Shown: positions 10,365 to 19,367, numbered from the stretch's first letter. The stretch is 64,000 nt of DNA from CAXBBB01 sp963815505 (GCA_963815505.1 CAWFGU010000012.1:62001-126000); one strand, 5' to 3'. Notes: generated from the sequence alone by a model not told the origin. Numbers and translations are program-made.

Positions 10365-10427
10365 AGATAGGAAAGCATCCGCCCGCAAAGATAGGCGGCT
10401 GCCGTCTTCGCCCGCTCACCATTCATC

Positions 10428-11351
10428 TCACCTACGGTACAGCTCGTATCCGCTGGCCGTTTCGCGATAGCTCATGCCCTTGGTGACGGACACCGTTTCG
10501 AGGACCGACTCGGCGTTACGGACTTCGCGCTGCGCGAACGTGATACGCTCGTCTTCGAGTCCATCCGCCAGCGTGATGACGATGCCAAACGCTTGGCCCA
10601 CTTCGTCGGCGAGTCGGGCCATCGGCACGTCGTTCAGGTCGATGGATCGGGCCGAGCGTTCGATGAGCGGCGCTGCCGTTCCCAGCGTTGCAGCGTCGCC
10701 TTCCATCAGCTCGGCGACGTTCTGCCCGGCAGCATCGGCTACAACGACGCGTCCCGACGCGACCTGTATCGAGGTCTCGGATGCAGCAGCGGCAACCGTG
10801 AACGACGTGCCTAAAACGGAAACCGTCGCGTTCGTCGTCGTGATGTGCATCGGGCGGGTCTCGTCGCGCGCTACGGCGAAGAATGCGGTACCTTCGAGGG
10901 TGAGCAGGCGGCTCGTAGTCCAGTCGCCTTCGCGGAGGGTGGCGCCGGGTTCGAGCGTGACGACGGTGCCGTCCGAGAGCGTGACGGTCTGCTGCGTCGC
11001 GCCCGCAGTATATGCCCCAGCGAGTTGCTCTGCCGGCGAGGTCAGATATAGCCCGACGAGTGCCAACACGGCCACGGCCGCGACCGCACCGATCCAGGCG
11101 GGCATCCGCAGTCTCGACGCGCGCAGCGGGCGACGAGCGACACGGTCTGCGGCTCTACGTTGAGGAGCGCGGCGAGCGGGGACGGCGTCGTCTTGCAGCG
11201 TCGCCTGAACGGCGGCCCAGCCTCGAGCCTTAGCGGCGAGATCGGGGGCCGGTGCGACGGGCTCAGGGAGCGAGCGCCATAGGCGTTCGGCGTCTGCGTG
11301 CAGATCTGCGCGTAGTTCGTCGCGGACTTCGGTGGGAAGAAGTTCAGACAT
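10428..11351 (-). CDS. FecR-family anti-sigma / sigma regulator
   Basis: 307 residues. Residues 1-100 are a cytoplasmic, Arg- and Ala-rich domain that should bind the ECF sigma factor; residues about 105-126 form one membrane segment (WIGAVAAVAVLALVGLYL); the periplasmic part contains the FecR domain (TVTLSDGTVVTLEPGATLRE...) and a short C-terminal STN-like module (DVPMARLADEVGQAFGIVI...) typical of Bacteroidota FecR proteins. Its start overlaps the end of the sigma gene by 8 bases, so translation is probably coupled and the sigma/anti-sigma ratio fixed. It transmits the state of the receptor encoded downstream. Confidence 0.9.
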   Translation of the reverse strand: MSELLPTEVRDELRADLHADAERLWRSLPEPVAPAPDLAAKARGWAAVQATLQDDAVPARRAPQRRAADRVARRPLRASRLRMPAWIGAVAAVAVLALVGLYLTSPAEQLAGAYTAGATQQTVTLSDGTVVTLEPGATLREGDWTTSRLLTLEGTAFFAVARDETRPMHITTTNATVSVLGTSFTVAAAASETSIQVASGRVVVADAAGQNVAELMEGDAATLGTAAPLIERSARSIDLNDVPMARLADEVGQAFGIVITLADGLEDERITFAQREVRNAESVLETVSVTKGMSYRETASGYELYRR

Positions 11352-11925
11352 AAGAGAAGGCGTCCGAATCGAACGCGTTGAGTTTGTGGCGGAGTTGCTG
11401 GAGCGCCAGCACGATGTGGTTGTTGACGGTTTTGGGCGTAAGCCCCATCGCCGTCGCGATGTCTTCGTGGCTCATGTTCTCGAAGCGGCTCAGACGGAAA
11501 GCCTCGCGCCTGCGAGGCGGAAGCTCTTCGATCCAGGTGTGGATGTTCGATTCGAGGTCTTCGGCAGCTAGGTCAGCGAGTGTAGTGGAAGAGGTGGAGG
11601 GCTCATAGAGCGATTCCTCGTCGTCTATGGAGTCGTGCGTGTGACGCTTGCGGCTGCGCTGGTGATTGAGTGCGAAATTGCGCGCCATCTGGTACATCAA
11701 GGCTTTGAGTGAGCGCTCGGGATCCGCCTTCTCTCGAATCGACCAGAGCTTGATGTAGACTTCCTGGAGCACGTCTTCGGTGGCGGGTTTACTCCTCGTG
11801 ATGAACCACACGAAGCGATGAAGCGCGTCATAGGTCTTGTCGTAGAGGTCGGCATAGGCGTTCTGATCGGAACGTTGCAGAGCGTAGCTCCACTCGACGA
11901 ACTGGTGCGGGGTGAGGTCGCGCAT
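11344..11925 (-). CDS. ECF (FecI-like) RNA polymerase sigma factor
   Basis: 193 residues from ATG at 11923-11925. The frame is open back to 12009, but the upstream part has no sigma homology and MRDLTPHQFVEWSYALQRSD is a normal family N-terminus. Region 2 covers about residues 20-90 (YADLYDKTYDALHRFVWFIT, ATEDVLQEVYIKLW), and region 4 about 130-185 (LPPRRREAFRLSRFENMSHE, then an HTH with AMGLTPKTVNNHIVLALQ). There is no C-terminal extension. With the adjacent fecR and STN receptor genes it forms a complete cell-surface signalling set that likely activates its own receptor gene. Confidence 0.92.
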   Translation of the reverse strand: MRDLTPHQFVEWSYALQRSDQNAYADLYDKTYDALHRFVWFITRSKPATEDVLQEVYIKLWSIREKADPERSLKALMYQMARNFALNHQRSRKRHTHDSIDDEESLYEPSTSSTTLADLAAEDLESNIHTWIEELPPRRREAFRLSRFENMSHEDIATAMGLTPKTVNNHIVLALQQLRHKLNAFDSDAFSYV

Positions 11926-12113
11926 GGACGAGGTCGGGTTGCGTGTGATACAAGGATACTGACTCGGACACCCAACGGCCACCGCCTGCGGCATGCGCGG
12001 AACGGGCAAAGGGGGAACCGGCCCTTTGAGGCGCCGATTCCAAACGCAGACTCGAAGCGCGCGCGGACGTACTCCTGCGCGGCCGACTCTGTCAACCGAT
12101 TCGACCGCCTTTT

Positions 12114-13913
12114 ATGACCGCCAGCCGCCTACGCAACTTCTGCATCATCGCGCACATCGACCACGGCAAGAGCACGCTGGCCGACCGCCTGCTCGAACTA
12201 ACGGGTACGCTCTCGCAGCGCGACATGCAAGCCCAGGTGCTCGACTCGATGGATCTGGAGCGCGAACGCGGCATCACGATCAAGAGCCACGCGATCCGGA
12301 TGGACTACAAAGCGCCGGACGGCCAGAAGTACGTCTTCAACCTGATCGATACGCCGGGCCACGTCGACTTCACCTACGAAGTCTCGCGCGCGCTCGAGGC
12401 GTGCGAAGGCGCGATTCTGGTCGTCGACGCGGCGCAGGGCATCGAAGCGCAGACGATCTCGAACCTCTACCTCGCGCTGGCACAGGACTTGGAGATCATC
12501 CCCGTTCTGAACAAAGTCGACTTGCCCGGTGCGCGGCCTGACGTGGTTGCGCAAACGATCGAGGACCTGATCGGCGATCCGGCCGAGTCGATCCTGCACA
12601 TCTCGGCCAAAACCGGCGAAGGCGTCGACAAACTGCTCGAGCGCATCGTCGAGCGCATCCCGGCGCCCAGCGGAGACCCCGACGCGCCGCTCAAAGCCGT
12701 CATCTTCGACTCGGTCTTCAACACCTACCGCGGCGCCATCGCCTACACGCGCATCTTCGAGGGCACGCTCCGCAAGGGCGATGCGATCACGTTCATGTCG
12801 AACAAGATGCAGTACCACGCCGAGGAGATTGGTGTGCTCAAGATGTCGATGCAGCCCGTCGACCAGCTCAACGTCGGCGAAGTCGGCTACGTGATCGGCA
12901 GCGTCAAGGACGTGCGCGACACGCGCGTCGGCGACACGATCACGCACACCAAGCGCCCGGCCAGCGAACCCGTCAGCGGCTTCGTCGACGTGAAGCCGAT
13001 GGTCTTCTCGGGCGTCTATCCGACCAACACGGACGAGTTCGAGGACTTGCGCGCATCGCTCGACAAGCTCCGTCTCAACGACGCCGCGCTGACCTACGAA
13101 CCCGAAACGAGCGCGGCGCTGGGCTTCGGATTTCGCGTCGGCTTCCTGGGACTGCTCCACATGGAGATCGTTCAGGAGCGGCTGGACCGCGAGTTCGGGC
13201 TGGACATCATCACGACGGTCCCCAACGTGAAGTACGAGATCGACCGGACGGACGGCTCGTTCGACGTGATCGAAAACCCCTCCGAAATGCCCGATCCCGG
13301 CAAGCTCGCCGAGATCCGCGAGCCGATCGTCAAGGCCGACATCATCACGCCGACCGAGTACATCGGCAACCTGATGCAGCTGTGCCAAGACCGAAGAGGC
13401 GTCTACCTCAACACGACGTACCTCGACCCCGAGCGCGTGTCGCTCCAGTACGAACTGCCCCTCGCCGAGATCGTGTTCGACTTCTACGATCGCCTGAAGA
13501 GCGTCAGTCGGGGCTATGCCTCGTTCGACTACGAATTCCTCGAGTACCGCGCCTCCAAGCTCGACAAACTCGACGTGCTCATCAACGGCGACCCGGTCGA
13601 TGCGCTCTCCAACATCGTCCACCGCGACAAGGCGTACGATATGGGCCGCAGGCTCACGCAGAAGCTGCGCGAACTCATCCCTCGGCAGATGTTCGAGGTC
13701 GCACTCCAGGCCGCCATCGGCAGCCGCATCATCGCGCGCGAAACCGTCCGGGCGATGCGCAAGGACGTGACGGCCAAGTGTTATGGCGGCGACATCAGCC
13801 GCAAGCGCAAGCTGCTCGAAAAGCAGAAGGAGGGCAAAAAGCGGATGAAGCAGGTCGGAAGCGTCGAGGTACCCCAGGAGGCATTCCTCGCGGTCCTATC
13901 GATGAACGACTAG
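12114..13913 (+). CDS. lepA: Elongation factor 4 (LepA), ribosome back-translocating GTPase
   Basis: Intact, 599 residues, the usual length. G motifs are clear: AHIDHGKST (G1, about 14-22), RGITIKSHAIRM (G2), DTPGHVDFTYE (G3), NKVDLPGA (G4) and SAKTGEG (G5). Domains II, III and V follow, and the unique LepA C-terminal domain ends in RKRKLLEKQKEGKKRMK. It acts on translating ribosomes under ionic or cold stress. It heads a long plus-strand gene run that continues to 19316; the lepA to lepB proximity is a common bacterial arrangement, here with one secreted-protein gene in between. The next gene begins 6 bases after the stop. Confidence 0.97.
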   Translation: MTASRLRNFCIIAHIDHGKSTLADRLLELTGTLSQRDMQAQVLDSMDLERERGITIKSHAIRMDYKAPDGQKYVFNLIDTPGHVDFTYEVSRALEACEGAILVVDAAQGIEAQTISNLYLALAQDLEIIPVLNKVDLPGARPDVVAQTIEDLIGDPAESILHISAKTGEGVDKLLERIVERIPAPSGDPDAPLKAVIFDSVFNTYRGAIAYTRIFEGTLRKGDAITFMSNKMQYHAEEIGVLKMSMQPVDQLNVGEVGYVIGSVKDVRDTRVGDTITHTKRPASEPVSGFVDVKPMVFSGVYPTNTDEFEDLRASLDKLRLNDAALTYEPETSAALGFGFRVGFLGLLHMEIVQERLDREFGLDIITTVPNVKYEIDRTDGSFDVIENPSEMPDPGKLAEIREPIVKADIITPTEYIGNLMQLCQDRRGVYLNTTYLDPERVSLQYELPLAEIVFDFYDRLKSVSRGYASFDYEFLEYRASKLDKLDVLINGDPVDALSNIVHRDKAYDMGRRLTQKLRELIPRQMFEVALQAAIGSRIIARETVRAMRKDVTAKCYGGDISRKRKLLEKQKEGKKRMKQVGSVEVPQEAFLAVLSMND

Positions 13914-13919
13914 ACCGAC

Positions 13920-14945
13920 GTGCGAACCTTCCGGCGACTTCCTCACTCCGTCGTAGGCGCCAGGCTTCCCTCTCTCGCGCTCGATTCAAACGCGACGATG
14001 CCAATCTCAAACGCGAAGCGGTCGGTTATTCGGTGGTACCGCATTTGGGCCGCGATGATGGGACGGTGGTTTTCGGCAGTGGCGGGTGCGGCAAGCCTCG
14101 CCCCTACGGTAGCGTTTGTTTTGGCGCTGATGGTTGCGGCACTTGCATTACCGGTTCACGCGCAAACGTCTCGTGCGGATTCTGCCGCTGTCTCACCGAC
14201 TGCACGCTTGCTGTCGCGTTTGGCGACGCAGCGGTTCGACCGCCACGCGCGGCGGCTGATCGCGGCGACGGGGGAGCGTCCGGCTGTGATGCCGCTGGCT
14301 ACCTTTCCGGTCTGGGATGACGTGATGGCCGTTCTGCATCCGCCCGGGCCGGTTGCTGCCGACACGGCGCCTCCCATTCCCTTGTTCGTGGTGTGGGACG
14401 TGCAAGTGGTGCGCAGGCTGTCGCGGGCGTGGTTCGAAGATCAGTTCGTCGGCACGCGGTGGACGTACCTGGGAAGCGAGCGCGTCTCGCCGCTCGACAC
14501 GACGCGGACGTGGCGGCTCCGCGCTGCTCTGGAATCGGCGTACGGGCGTCCGACCGAAACCGTGGTCGAAAAGGGACTCGAAGCGCGCGAGAAAGGCGAG
14601 GCGCTCAACGTGAGTACGAGCCTGCAGTTTGGCTACTGGCTCGTCGTCAACGGCTCGATACCCGTCGTCGTGACGGACGTGTCGGGGCCATTGGACCGGG
14701 GTTTGGTGATGGCGAGCGATGCCGACCTGGGCGAGCCGCAGTTGCGCGGACTGCGAGCCGCGCTGCTCGAACCGCTGGCTCAGGCGGCCCAAATCGCGAG
14801 TTCGCTGGCCGAGCACGTTGACCTGTTCTACGACGCCGAAGCCGGGCGTTGGTATCAGGCGGGGTACGACGGCACTCGCTTCAGAATCGAGTCGATTCCG
14901 GCCCCTAACTTGCGCCTCGGTCGTCCGTACCGATTCACTGACTAA
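13920..14945 (+). CDS. Predicted secreted protein of unknown function
   Basis: The frame opens at GTG 13920, 6 bases after lepA, but the N-terminus is uncertain: ATG 13998 or ATG 14055 would put the hydrophobic segment AFVLALMVAALALPVHAQ closer to the start, as expected for a signal peptide ending in a VHAQ cleavage site. The mature part is about 255 residues, mixed alpha/beta, with FPVWDDVMAVLHP, VVWDVQVVRRLSRAWFEDQF and a C-terminal DLFYDAEAGRWYQAGYDG block. I recognise no domain family. Its place between lepA and lepB in a run of export genes suggests an envelope or periplasmic role, which is inference only. Confidence 0.65.
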   Translation: MRTFRRLPHSVVGARLPSLALDSNATMPISNAKRSVIRWYRIWAAMMGRWFSAVAGAASLAPTVAFVLALMVAALALPVHAQTSRADSAAVSPTARLLSRLATQRFDRHARRLIAATGERPAVMPLATFPVWDDVMAVLHPPGPVAADTAPPIPLFVVWDVQVVRRLSRAWFEDQFVGTRWTYLGSERVSPLDTTRTWRLRAALESAYGRPTETVVEKGLEAREKGEALNVSTSLQFGYWLVVNGSIPVVVTDVSGPLDRGLVMASDADLGEPQLRGLRAALLEPLAQAAQIASSLAEHVDLFYDAEAGRWYQAGYDGTRFRIESIPAPNLRLGRPYRFTD

Positions 14946-14957
14946 AGCCTTTTCCCT

Positions 14958-16101
14958 TTGGCCCTCTCGCCCGCCGACAAACGCCGCGCCCGCCGCGCCG
15001 ATCGCAAACGTGCCTCAGGCTCCGACGAAGGCGCTGGGCCGATCAAAGACGGCAAACCACCGCGCAGGAAAGGGCCGGTCCGCGAGTGGTTCGAGACCGT
15101 CGCCATTGCGCTCGCCGTGATGATCGTCGTGCGGACGCTGCTCGTCGATCAGTTTCGGATTCCGTCCGAGTCGATGGAGCAGAGCCTGCTGGTCGGCGAT
15201 TTTCTGTTCGTCAGCAAGCTGCACTATGGCACGCGCACACCCATCTCGATCGGCGTTCCGTTTACGCGCTTGCACATTCCCGGACTCGAACTTCCCGGCA
15301 CGCGGATGCCGGGCTTTAGCGAACCCAAACGCGGCGATGCCCTCGTATTCAACTGGCCAGCCGACGAAGGCGTCCCGATCGACCGCAAGACGCACTACAT
15401 CAAGCGCCTGGTCGCCGTCCCCGGTGACACGCTGACGATAGTTGACGGCAACGTTCTGATCGACGGGGAGGCGCTGCCCGAGGTTCAGGGAAGCCAGTTC
15501 ATGTACTTCGCGCTCAAAAAGGACCCGCGTACGCGCATCTCGCCCAACCGGCTCGAAGACCTGGGCGTGGCTCAGGTAATGCAGCAAGTCGACCCGGCCT
15601 ACGTCGCCTTCAACGCGACGCCCGAGGTTGCCGAAAAGGTGGCCGAGTTGGCTTACGTCGAGCGGGTCGAGCGTTTCCGCGAGCGGCAAAAGGGCGAGGC
15701 CGGATTCACCTCGCGCGCGTTTCCCTCGGGTGCCGACTGGACGATCCACGACTTCGGCCCTGTTGTGCCGCCCGGCAAAGGCGAGACGGTCACGTTCACG
15801 CCCGAAAACAGCCGCTACCTCGTCCCGACGATCCGCCGCTACGAAGGCGTCGACGCCACGCGCGCCGCCGACGGCAGCGTCACCATCGGCGGTAGCCCGG
15901 CGCTGCAGTACACGTTCGGCCAAGACTACTACTTCGCGATGGGCGACAACCGCGACAACTCGGAAGACAGCCGCATCTGGGGGTTTCGTGCCGATGGATC
16001 ACGTCGTCGGAAAAGCCGTCCTGATCTACTTCTCGTTCAACAGCGGCGGCTTCCCGGTCCGGTTCAATCGGATGCTGCGGCCCGTTCCCGGACTGGACTG
16101 A
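14958..16101 (+). CDS. lepB: Signal peptidase I, large Bacteroidota-type form, with one frameshift near the 3' end
   Basis: Membrane-bound serine protease that removes signal peptides from Sec/Tat-exported proteins. TTG at 14958-14960 is the only reasonable start: it lies four codons after an in-frame stop and precedes a basic N-terminus and one membrane segment (about 48-64). Catalytic Ser is in IPSESM (S72) and general-base Lys in HYIKRLVAVPGD (K149). A long insert of about 150 residues separates this from GDNRDNSEDSR, as in large Bacteroidota SPases. After SRIWGF the frame breaks at the GGGGGTTT run near 15980-15987; in the other frame the expected end VPMDHVVGKAVLIYFSFNSG follows, ending at 16101. 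One extra G or T explains it, so the gene is probably intact in the cell. Confidence 0.9.
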
Positions 16102-16122
16102 ATCTCTTTGTCCTCTTGAATC

Positions 16123-16512
16123 ATGCGTCTGGCTGCTCTACTACTGTTCGTTTTGGCGTCGGCGCTGCCTGCTTCGGCGCAGCTGCGCGCTCAGCTTCCG
16201 GGCGCTTCTCTCAGCGCTGCCGTTGCCGATATAGACGCGCGTTCTGCGTTGGGGGGCGACCCTCTCCGGCCAACTCCTCTTCCTATTCCGCCGTTAGACG
16301 AGTGGTCAGTCAAGGCTCTACTGGGCATTGGGGGGGCGATGGCTTTCGGCGGGCCGATCGCAACGTTGCTACTCGTGCAGCTGTTTGAAGGCTCGGGTCT
16401 GGCAGGACTTGCGCTTGCTGCGGTCGTAGGTACGATCGTAACCACGACCGGAGTCGCACTGTTCGCCTATGGCGCGGTCAGGGCGATAGAGGACGAGGGC
16501 GCATCGGAGTGA
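16123..16512 (+). CDS. Small predicted membrane protein with signal peptide
   Basis: 129 residues, unknown family. It starts with a clear signal peptide (MRLAALLLFVLASALPASAQ) and has two further hydrophobic segments (about 66-84 and 89-115) ending in an acidic tail. It sits 21 bases after the first signal peptidase gene, and its stop overlaps the start of the second one by 4 bases, so it is translated from the same message. The position between two lepB genes hints at an envelope function, but no catalytic motif is visible. Confidence 0.7.
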   Translation: MRLAALLLFVLASALPASAQLRAQLPGASLSAAVADIDARSALGGDPLRPTPLPIPPLDEWSVKALLGIGGAMAFGGPIATLLLVQLFEGSGLAGLALAAVVGTIVTTTGVALFAYGAVRAIEDEGASE

Positions 16513-17456
16513 CCAACGCTCCTCGCCAAACGAGCGCTTTGGTCCGGCGAGGAGCGTGGCGCGTCGCGCGCGTGCTCGTCGGCGCGCTGGTGCTGGCGTG
16601 GGCATTCCGGGCGTGTGTGGCCGAGCCGTTTCGGATTCCCAGCGAGTCGATGGCGGCGACGCTGCTGCCGGGCGACTACGTGCTCGTGAGCAAGCTGGGC
16701 TACGGCGGTCCGCTGAGCTGGGCCGATCCCGGGCGGGGCGACGTGATCGCGTTTGGCTATCCGCTCGAACCCGATGACGCGCCGGTCTACGTCAAGCGCG
16801 TCGCCGGGCTGCCGGGCGATACGATCGCGCTCCTCGCCAAGCAGTTGCGCGTCGATGGCGATCCAGTTTCACTGCCCAGTCAGGGTCGCATCCGCTGGCG
16901 CGTCACCTCGCGTGGGGGCGAGACGCTTCCGCTTGGCTCACCGGTTCTGCGCCGCCTCGCGCCCGTCGTGCTGGCCGACACAATCGCCCTTGTTCACGCC
17001 ACGACTCGAGAAATCGACGCCGTACGCCGCTTGTCGCCGCATCCTGAAGCTGCGCCCGACCTCGCCGCGCGGGGCGGAGTCGGTCCCTCGACGTTCCCCG
17101 CTGGCTACGGCTTCTCGCGCGATTTCTACGGCCCCATCCGCGTGCCCGCTGAGGGCGACACCGTTCGGCTCACCCGCCGCGCGTGGCCGTTGTACCAAAC
17201 GCTGATTCGGCAGCACGAGGGGCGATCCGTTGAGCCTACGCCGACGGGCTTCGCCGAGAACGGTTTACCCATCGACTACGTCGTCCTCAAAGGCGACTAC
17301 TACTTCGTCCTCGGTGACAGCCGCGACGACTCGCAGGACAGCCGGGCGTGGGGTTTCGTGCCGCGCGATCACGTCGAAGGACGCGCCGTAGCGATCTACT
17401 TCTCGTCAGACGCCGAGGGCGCGCGGTGGAATCGGATCGGCCGACTCGTGAAATAA
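16509..17456 (+). CDS. Second signal peptidase I
   Basis: 315 residues, start GTG at 16509-16511 overlapping the preceding stop by 4 bases (GTGA). One N-terminal membrane segment (about 19-36) is followed by the catalytic Ser motif IPSESM (S47), YVLVSKLGYG, RGDVIAFGYP and the base motif VKRVAGLPGDT (K96). After a diverged insert of about 150 residues come YYFVLGDSRDDSQDSRAWG and VPRDHVEGRAVAIYFS. All boxes of an active enzyme are present. It is clearly paralogous to the gene at 14958-16101 but much diverged in the insert, so the two enzymes may prefer different substrates. Unlike its neighbour it has no frameshift. Confidence 0.92.
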   Translation: MTNAPRQTSALVRRGAWRVARVLVGALVLAWAFRACVAEPFRIPSESMAATLLPGDYVLVSKLGYGGPLSWADPGRGDVIAFGYPLEPDDAPVYVKRVAGLPGDTIALLAKQLRVDGDPVSLPSQGRIRWRVTSRGGETLPLGSPVLRRLAPVVLADTIALVHATTREIDAVRRLSPHPEAAPDLAARGGVGPSTFPAGYGFSRDFYGPIRVPAEGDTVRLTRRAWPLYQTLIRQHEGRSVEPTPTGFAENGLPIDYVVLKGDYYFVLGDSRDDSQDSRAWGFVPRDHVEGRAVAIYFSSDAEGARWNRIGRLVK

Positions 17457-17508
17457 AGCACACCGCCGCGCTGGGAAGCCGCCGCCACTCTTGTGCGTTG
17501 GACCGAGT

Positions 17509-17703
17509 ATGTACCCAATCGAACATCCGTTCACGTGCCCGTTCTGCTGGCAGACGATCACGATGATCCTCGAACCGACCGCCGAGCCGCAGACCTACGT
17601 CGAGGACTGCGAGGTGTGCTGCCGCCCGATCCAGATCACGTATCGCACCGAAGGCGAGACCATCGCCGACTTCTCCGCAGAGCCCGCCCAAGATGCCTAC
17701 TGA
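17509..17703 (+). CDS. CPXCG-motif cysteine-rich protein
   Basis: 64 residues from ATG 17509-17511, which begins MYPIEHPFTCPFCWQTITM. It is a zinc-ribbon-like mini-protein with CPFC near the start and CEVCCRPI about 30 residues later, matching the small CPXCG family found in Proteobacteria and Bacteroidota. Function is unknown; metal binding by the four cysteines is likely. Its end overlaps the start of the yggS-type gene by 11 bases. Confidence 0.85.
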   Translation: MYPIEHPFTCPFCWQTITMILEPTAEPQTYVEDCEVCCRPIQITYRTEGETIADFSAEPAQDAY

Positions 17704-18418
17704 ACCGACCGTCGTCGACATCGCCGCCAACATCGCGCACGCCCAGGAGCGCATCGCATCGGCGTGCAAGCGAGCAGGGCGCGACCCAGACGAGGTGACG
17801 CTCGTCGCTGTCACCAAGACGCATCCGATGGCCTACGTGCAGGCAGCGATCGCGGCGGGCGTGCACGATCTCGGCGAAAACAAGACGCAGGAGTTGCAAG
17901 AAAAGACCGACGAACTCCCCGGAGCCGAGCAGGGAGGCGACGTGCGGTGGCACTACATCGGGCATTTGCAGCGCAAGAAGTCCAAGGACATCCTGGGCCG
18001 CGCGAGCGCCTTCCATGCCCTCGACTCGCTGCGCCTGGCCGACACGATTCAGGCGCGCGCCGAACGCGACGAGATAGCTGGACTGGACTGCTTCGTCCAG
18101 GTCAACGTGTCGGGCGAGAGCAGCAAGTTTGGGTTGGAGCCGGACGAGGTTCACGGCCTGATCGCCGGGCTGCGTGACCATGACCGCATCCGAATCCGGG
18201 GACTCATGACGCTCGCCGCATGGGCCGAAGATCCCGAGAGCGTCCGCCCGCAGTTTGCGTTGTTGCGCCGGTTGGCTCAGTCGTTTTCTCAGCGCGATCA
18301 TCCCTACGCCGACTTGTCCGGCCTGTCGATGGGCATGAGCGGCGACTATGAGATCGCCGTCGAGGAGGGCGCGACGCACGTGCGGTTAGGCAGCACCCTC
18401 TTCGGGGCGAGGGAATAA
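17693..18418 (+). CDS. YggS/PLPBP-family pyridoxal-phosphate homeostasis protein
   Basis: 241 residues, normal length for the family, an alanine-racemase-fold PLP carrier that buffers vitamin B6 and affects amino-acid pools. The PLP lysine is in VTLVAVTKTHP (about K42). Other family blocks are DLGENKTQEL, WHYIGHLQRKKSKDI, CFVQVNVSGESSKFGL, RGLMTLAAW and the C-terminal LSMGMSGDYEIAVEEGATHV. The start ATG 17693 lies inside the 3' end of the CPXCG gene (11-base overlap), suggesting translational coupling. Confidence 0.93.
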   Translation: MPTEPTVVDIAANIAHAQERIASACKRAGRDPDEVTLVAVTKTHPMAYVQAAIAAGVHDLGENKTQELQEKTDELPGAEQGGDVRWHYIGHLQRKKSKDILGRASAFHALDSLRLADTIQARAERDEIAGLDCFVQVNVSGESSKFGLEPDEVHGLIAGLRDHDRIRIRGLMTLAAWAEDPESVRPQFALLRRLAQSFSQRDHPYADLSGLSMGMSGDYEIAVEEGATHVRLGSTLFGARE

Positions 18419-18433
18419 GGCTTTCGCCCTCTG

Positions 18434-18441
18434 TATCTTTG
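18434..18441 (+). promoter_or_regulatory. TAnnTTTG-type -7 promoter element before the divIVA-like gene
   Basis: TATCTTTG lies 29 bases before the ATG at 18471 and matches the Bacteroidota sigma-A -7 consensus TAnnTTTG. No clear TTG element is visible at the -33 position, so support is the single box and its spacing. Confidence 0.4.
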
Positions 18442-18470
18442 CCTTGCCCTTTCGACCCGCCCGCACGACC

Positions 18471-19316
18471 ATGAAACTCACCCCGCTCGACATTCGCAAG
18501 CACGAGTTTTCGCGCCGGATGCGCGGCTACGATGCCGACGAAGTCCAGGCTTACCTCAATCTCGTCAGCAGCCAGTGGAGCGAGATCGTCGACGGGCAGA
18601 GGCGGGCCGAAGAGCGCGTCCGCGAGCTCGAGTCCAAGCTGGAGCACTACGAGCGCGTAGAGGAGGCGCTGCAAGAAGCGCTCAAAACGGCGCGCGAGAA
18701 CTCGCGCGAGTCCGAAAACCGCTCGCGACAACAAGCCGACCGCATCCTCGGACAGGCTAAAGAGGAAGCCGCCGTGCTGACGAGCCAGTCGCGTGGACAG
18801 AAGCAGAAGCTGGAGCAAGAAGTCGATCAGCTCGAGTCGCGCCGAAACGAAGTCGTCGCCCGGCTCCGCGCGTTCCTGATGTCTGAGATGGAGATGCTCG
18901 CCCACTACGACGGCAGCGACCCGACGGGCTTTATCAAGCTGCTCCCGTCCGAGCCGCAGGGCATGAACCGCCTATCCGCTCCGCATCGCACGCCCGAGCC
19001 GCAATCCGAAACCGTCGAGCCGGAGCCAGCGCCGCCTGCTCCCGAGCCGCAGCCCGAAGAACTCGCGCCCGAACCGCCACCTGCTCCAACCTCGGCTGCT
19101 GAACCTGCCGCACCTGACGCTGCCCCAGCTTCCGAGCCGTCACGCCCCGCCTACGATCGCCGCACCGTGCTCGGCCGTCCCACTCCCAAGCCGACGCCCG
19201 AACCCGCTCCCTCTGCTACTCGCCCGCCCCGCGTGTCAGACAAACTCGATGAGCAGCCCCAAGAAGACGAGGAAATCGCTCGCATCCGAAGGTTGCTGAG
19301 CGGCTTGGGCGATTGA
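18471..19316 (+). CDS. DivIVA-domain protein
   Basis: 281 residues from ATG 18471-18473 (the frame is open 27 bases further, but MKLTPLDIRKHEFSRRMRGY is the exact family N-terminus, followed by DADEVQAYLNLV). Residues 1-40 are the membrane-curvature-sensing DivIVA head; residues about 40-150 are a long coiled coil (EERVRELESKLEHYERVEEAL and onward); residues 160-270 are a disordered Pro/Glu/Ala-rich region; the last 20 (EEIARIRRLLSGLG) may be a helical peptide for partner binding. Such proteins recruit division or envelope-growth machinery to poles or septa. In many bacteria a DivIVA gene lies close to yggS, as here, 52 bases apart. Confidence 0.88.
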   Translation: MKLTPLDIRKHEFSRRMRGYDADEVQAYLNLVSSQWSEIVDGQRRAEERVRELESKLEHYERVEEALQEALKTARENSRESENRSRQQADRILGQAKEEAAVLTSQSRGQKQKLEQEVDQLESRRNEVVARLRAFLMSEMEMLAHYDGSDPTGFIKLLPSEPQGMNRLSAPHRTPEPQSETVEPEPAPPAPEPQPEELAPEPPPAPTSAAEPAAPDAAPASEPSRPAYDRRTVLGRPTPKPTPEPAPSATRPPRVSDKLDEQPQEDEEIARIRRLLSGLGD

Positions 19317-19327
19317 GAGGTTGAGAA

Positions 19328-19355
19328 GATGACAGCTTTCAAAAAAGTTGTCGTC
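19328..19355. terminator. Bidirectional stem-loop terminator between convergent genes
   Basis: GATGACAGCTTT (19328-19339) pairs with AAAGTTGTCGTC (19344-19355), 12 pairs including two G-U wobbles and a 4-base loop. It sits between the divIVA-like stop (19316) and the stop of the opposing AAA gene (19368), with short T-rich flanks on both sides. Confidence 0.6.
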
Positions 19356-19367
19356 TTTGAGTATTCC

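Noticed and set aside
12198..13622. Long minus-strand frame opposite lepA
   Set aside because: Antisense of a highly conserved gene, no recognisable domain.
15980..15990. Programmed ribosomal frameshift in lepB
   Set aside because: The site is a GGGGGTTT run with no slippery heptamer plus stem-loop that I can see, and similar breaks occur in many unrelated genes here; sequence error is simpler.
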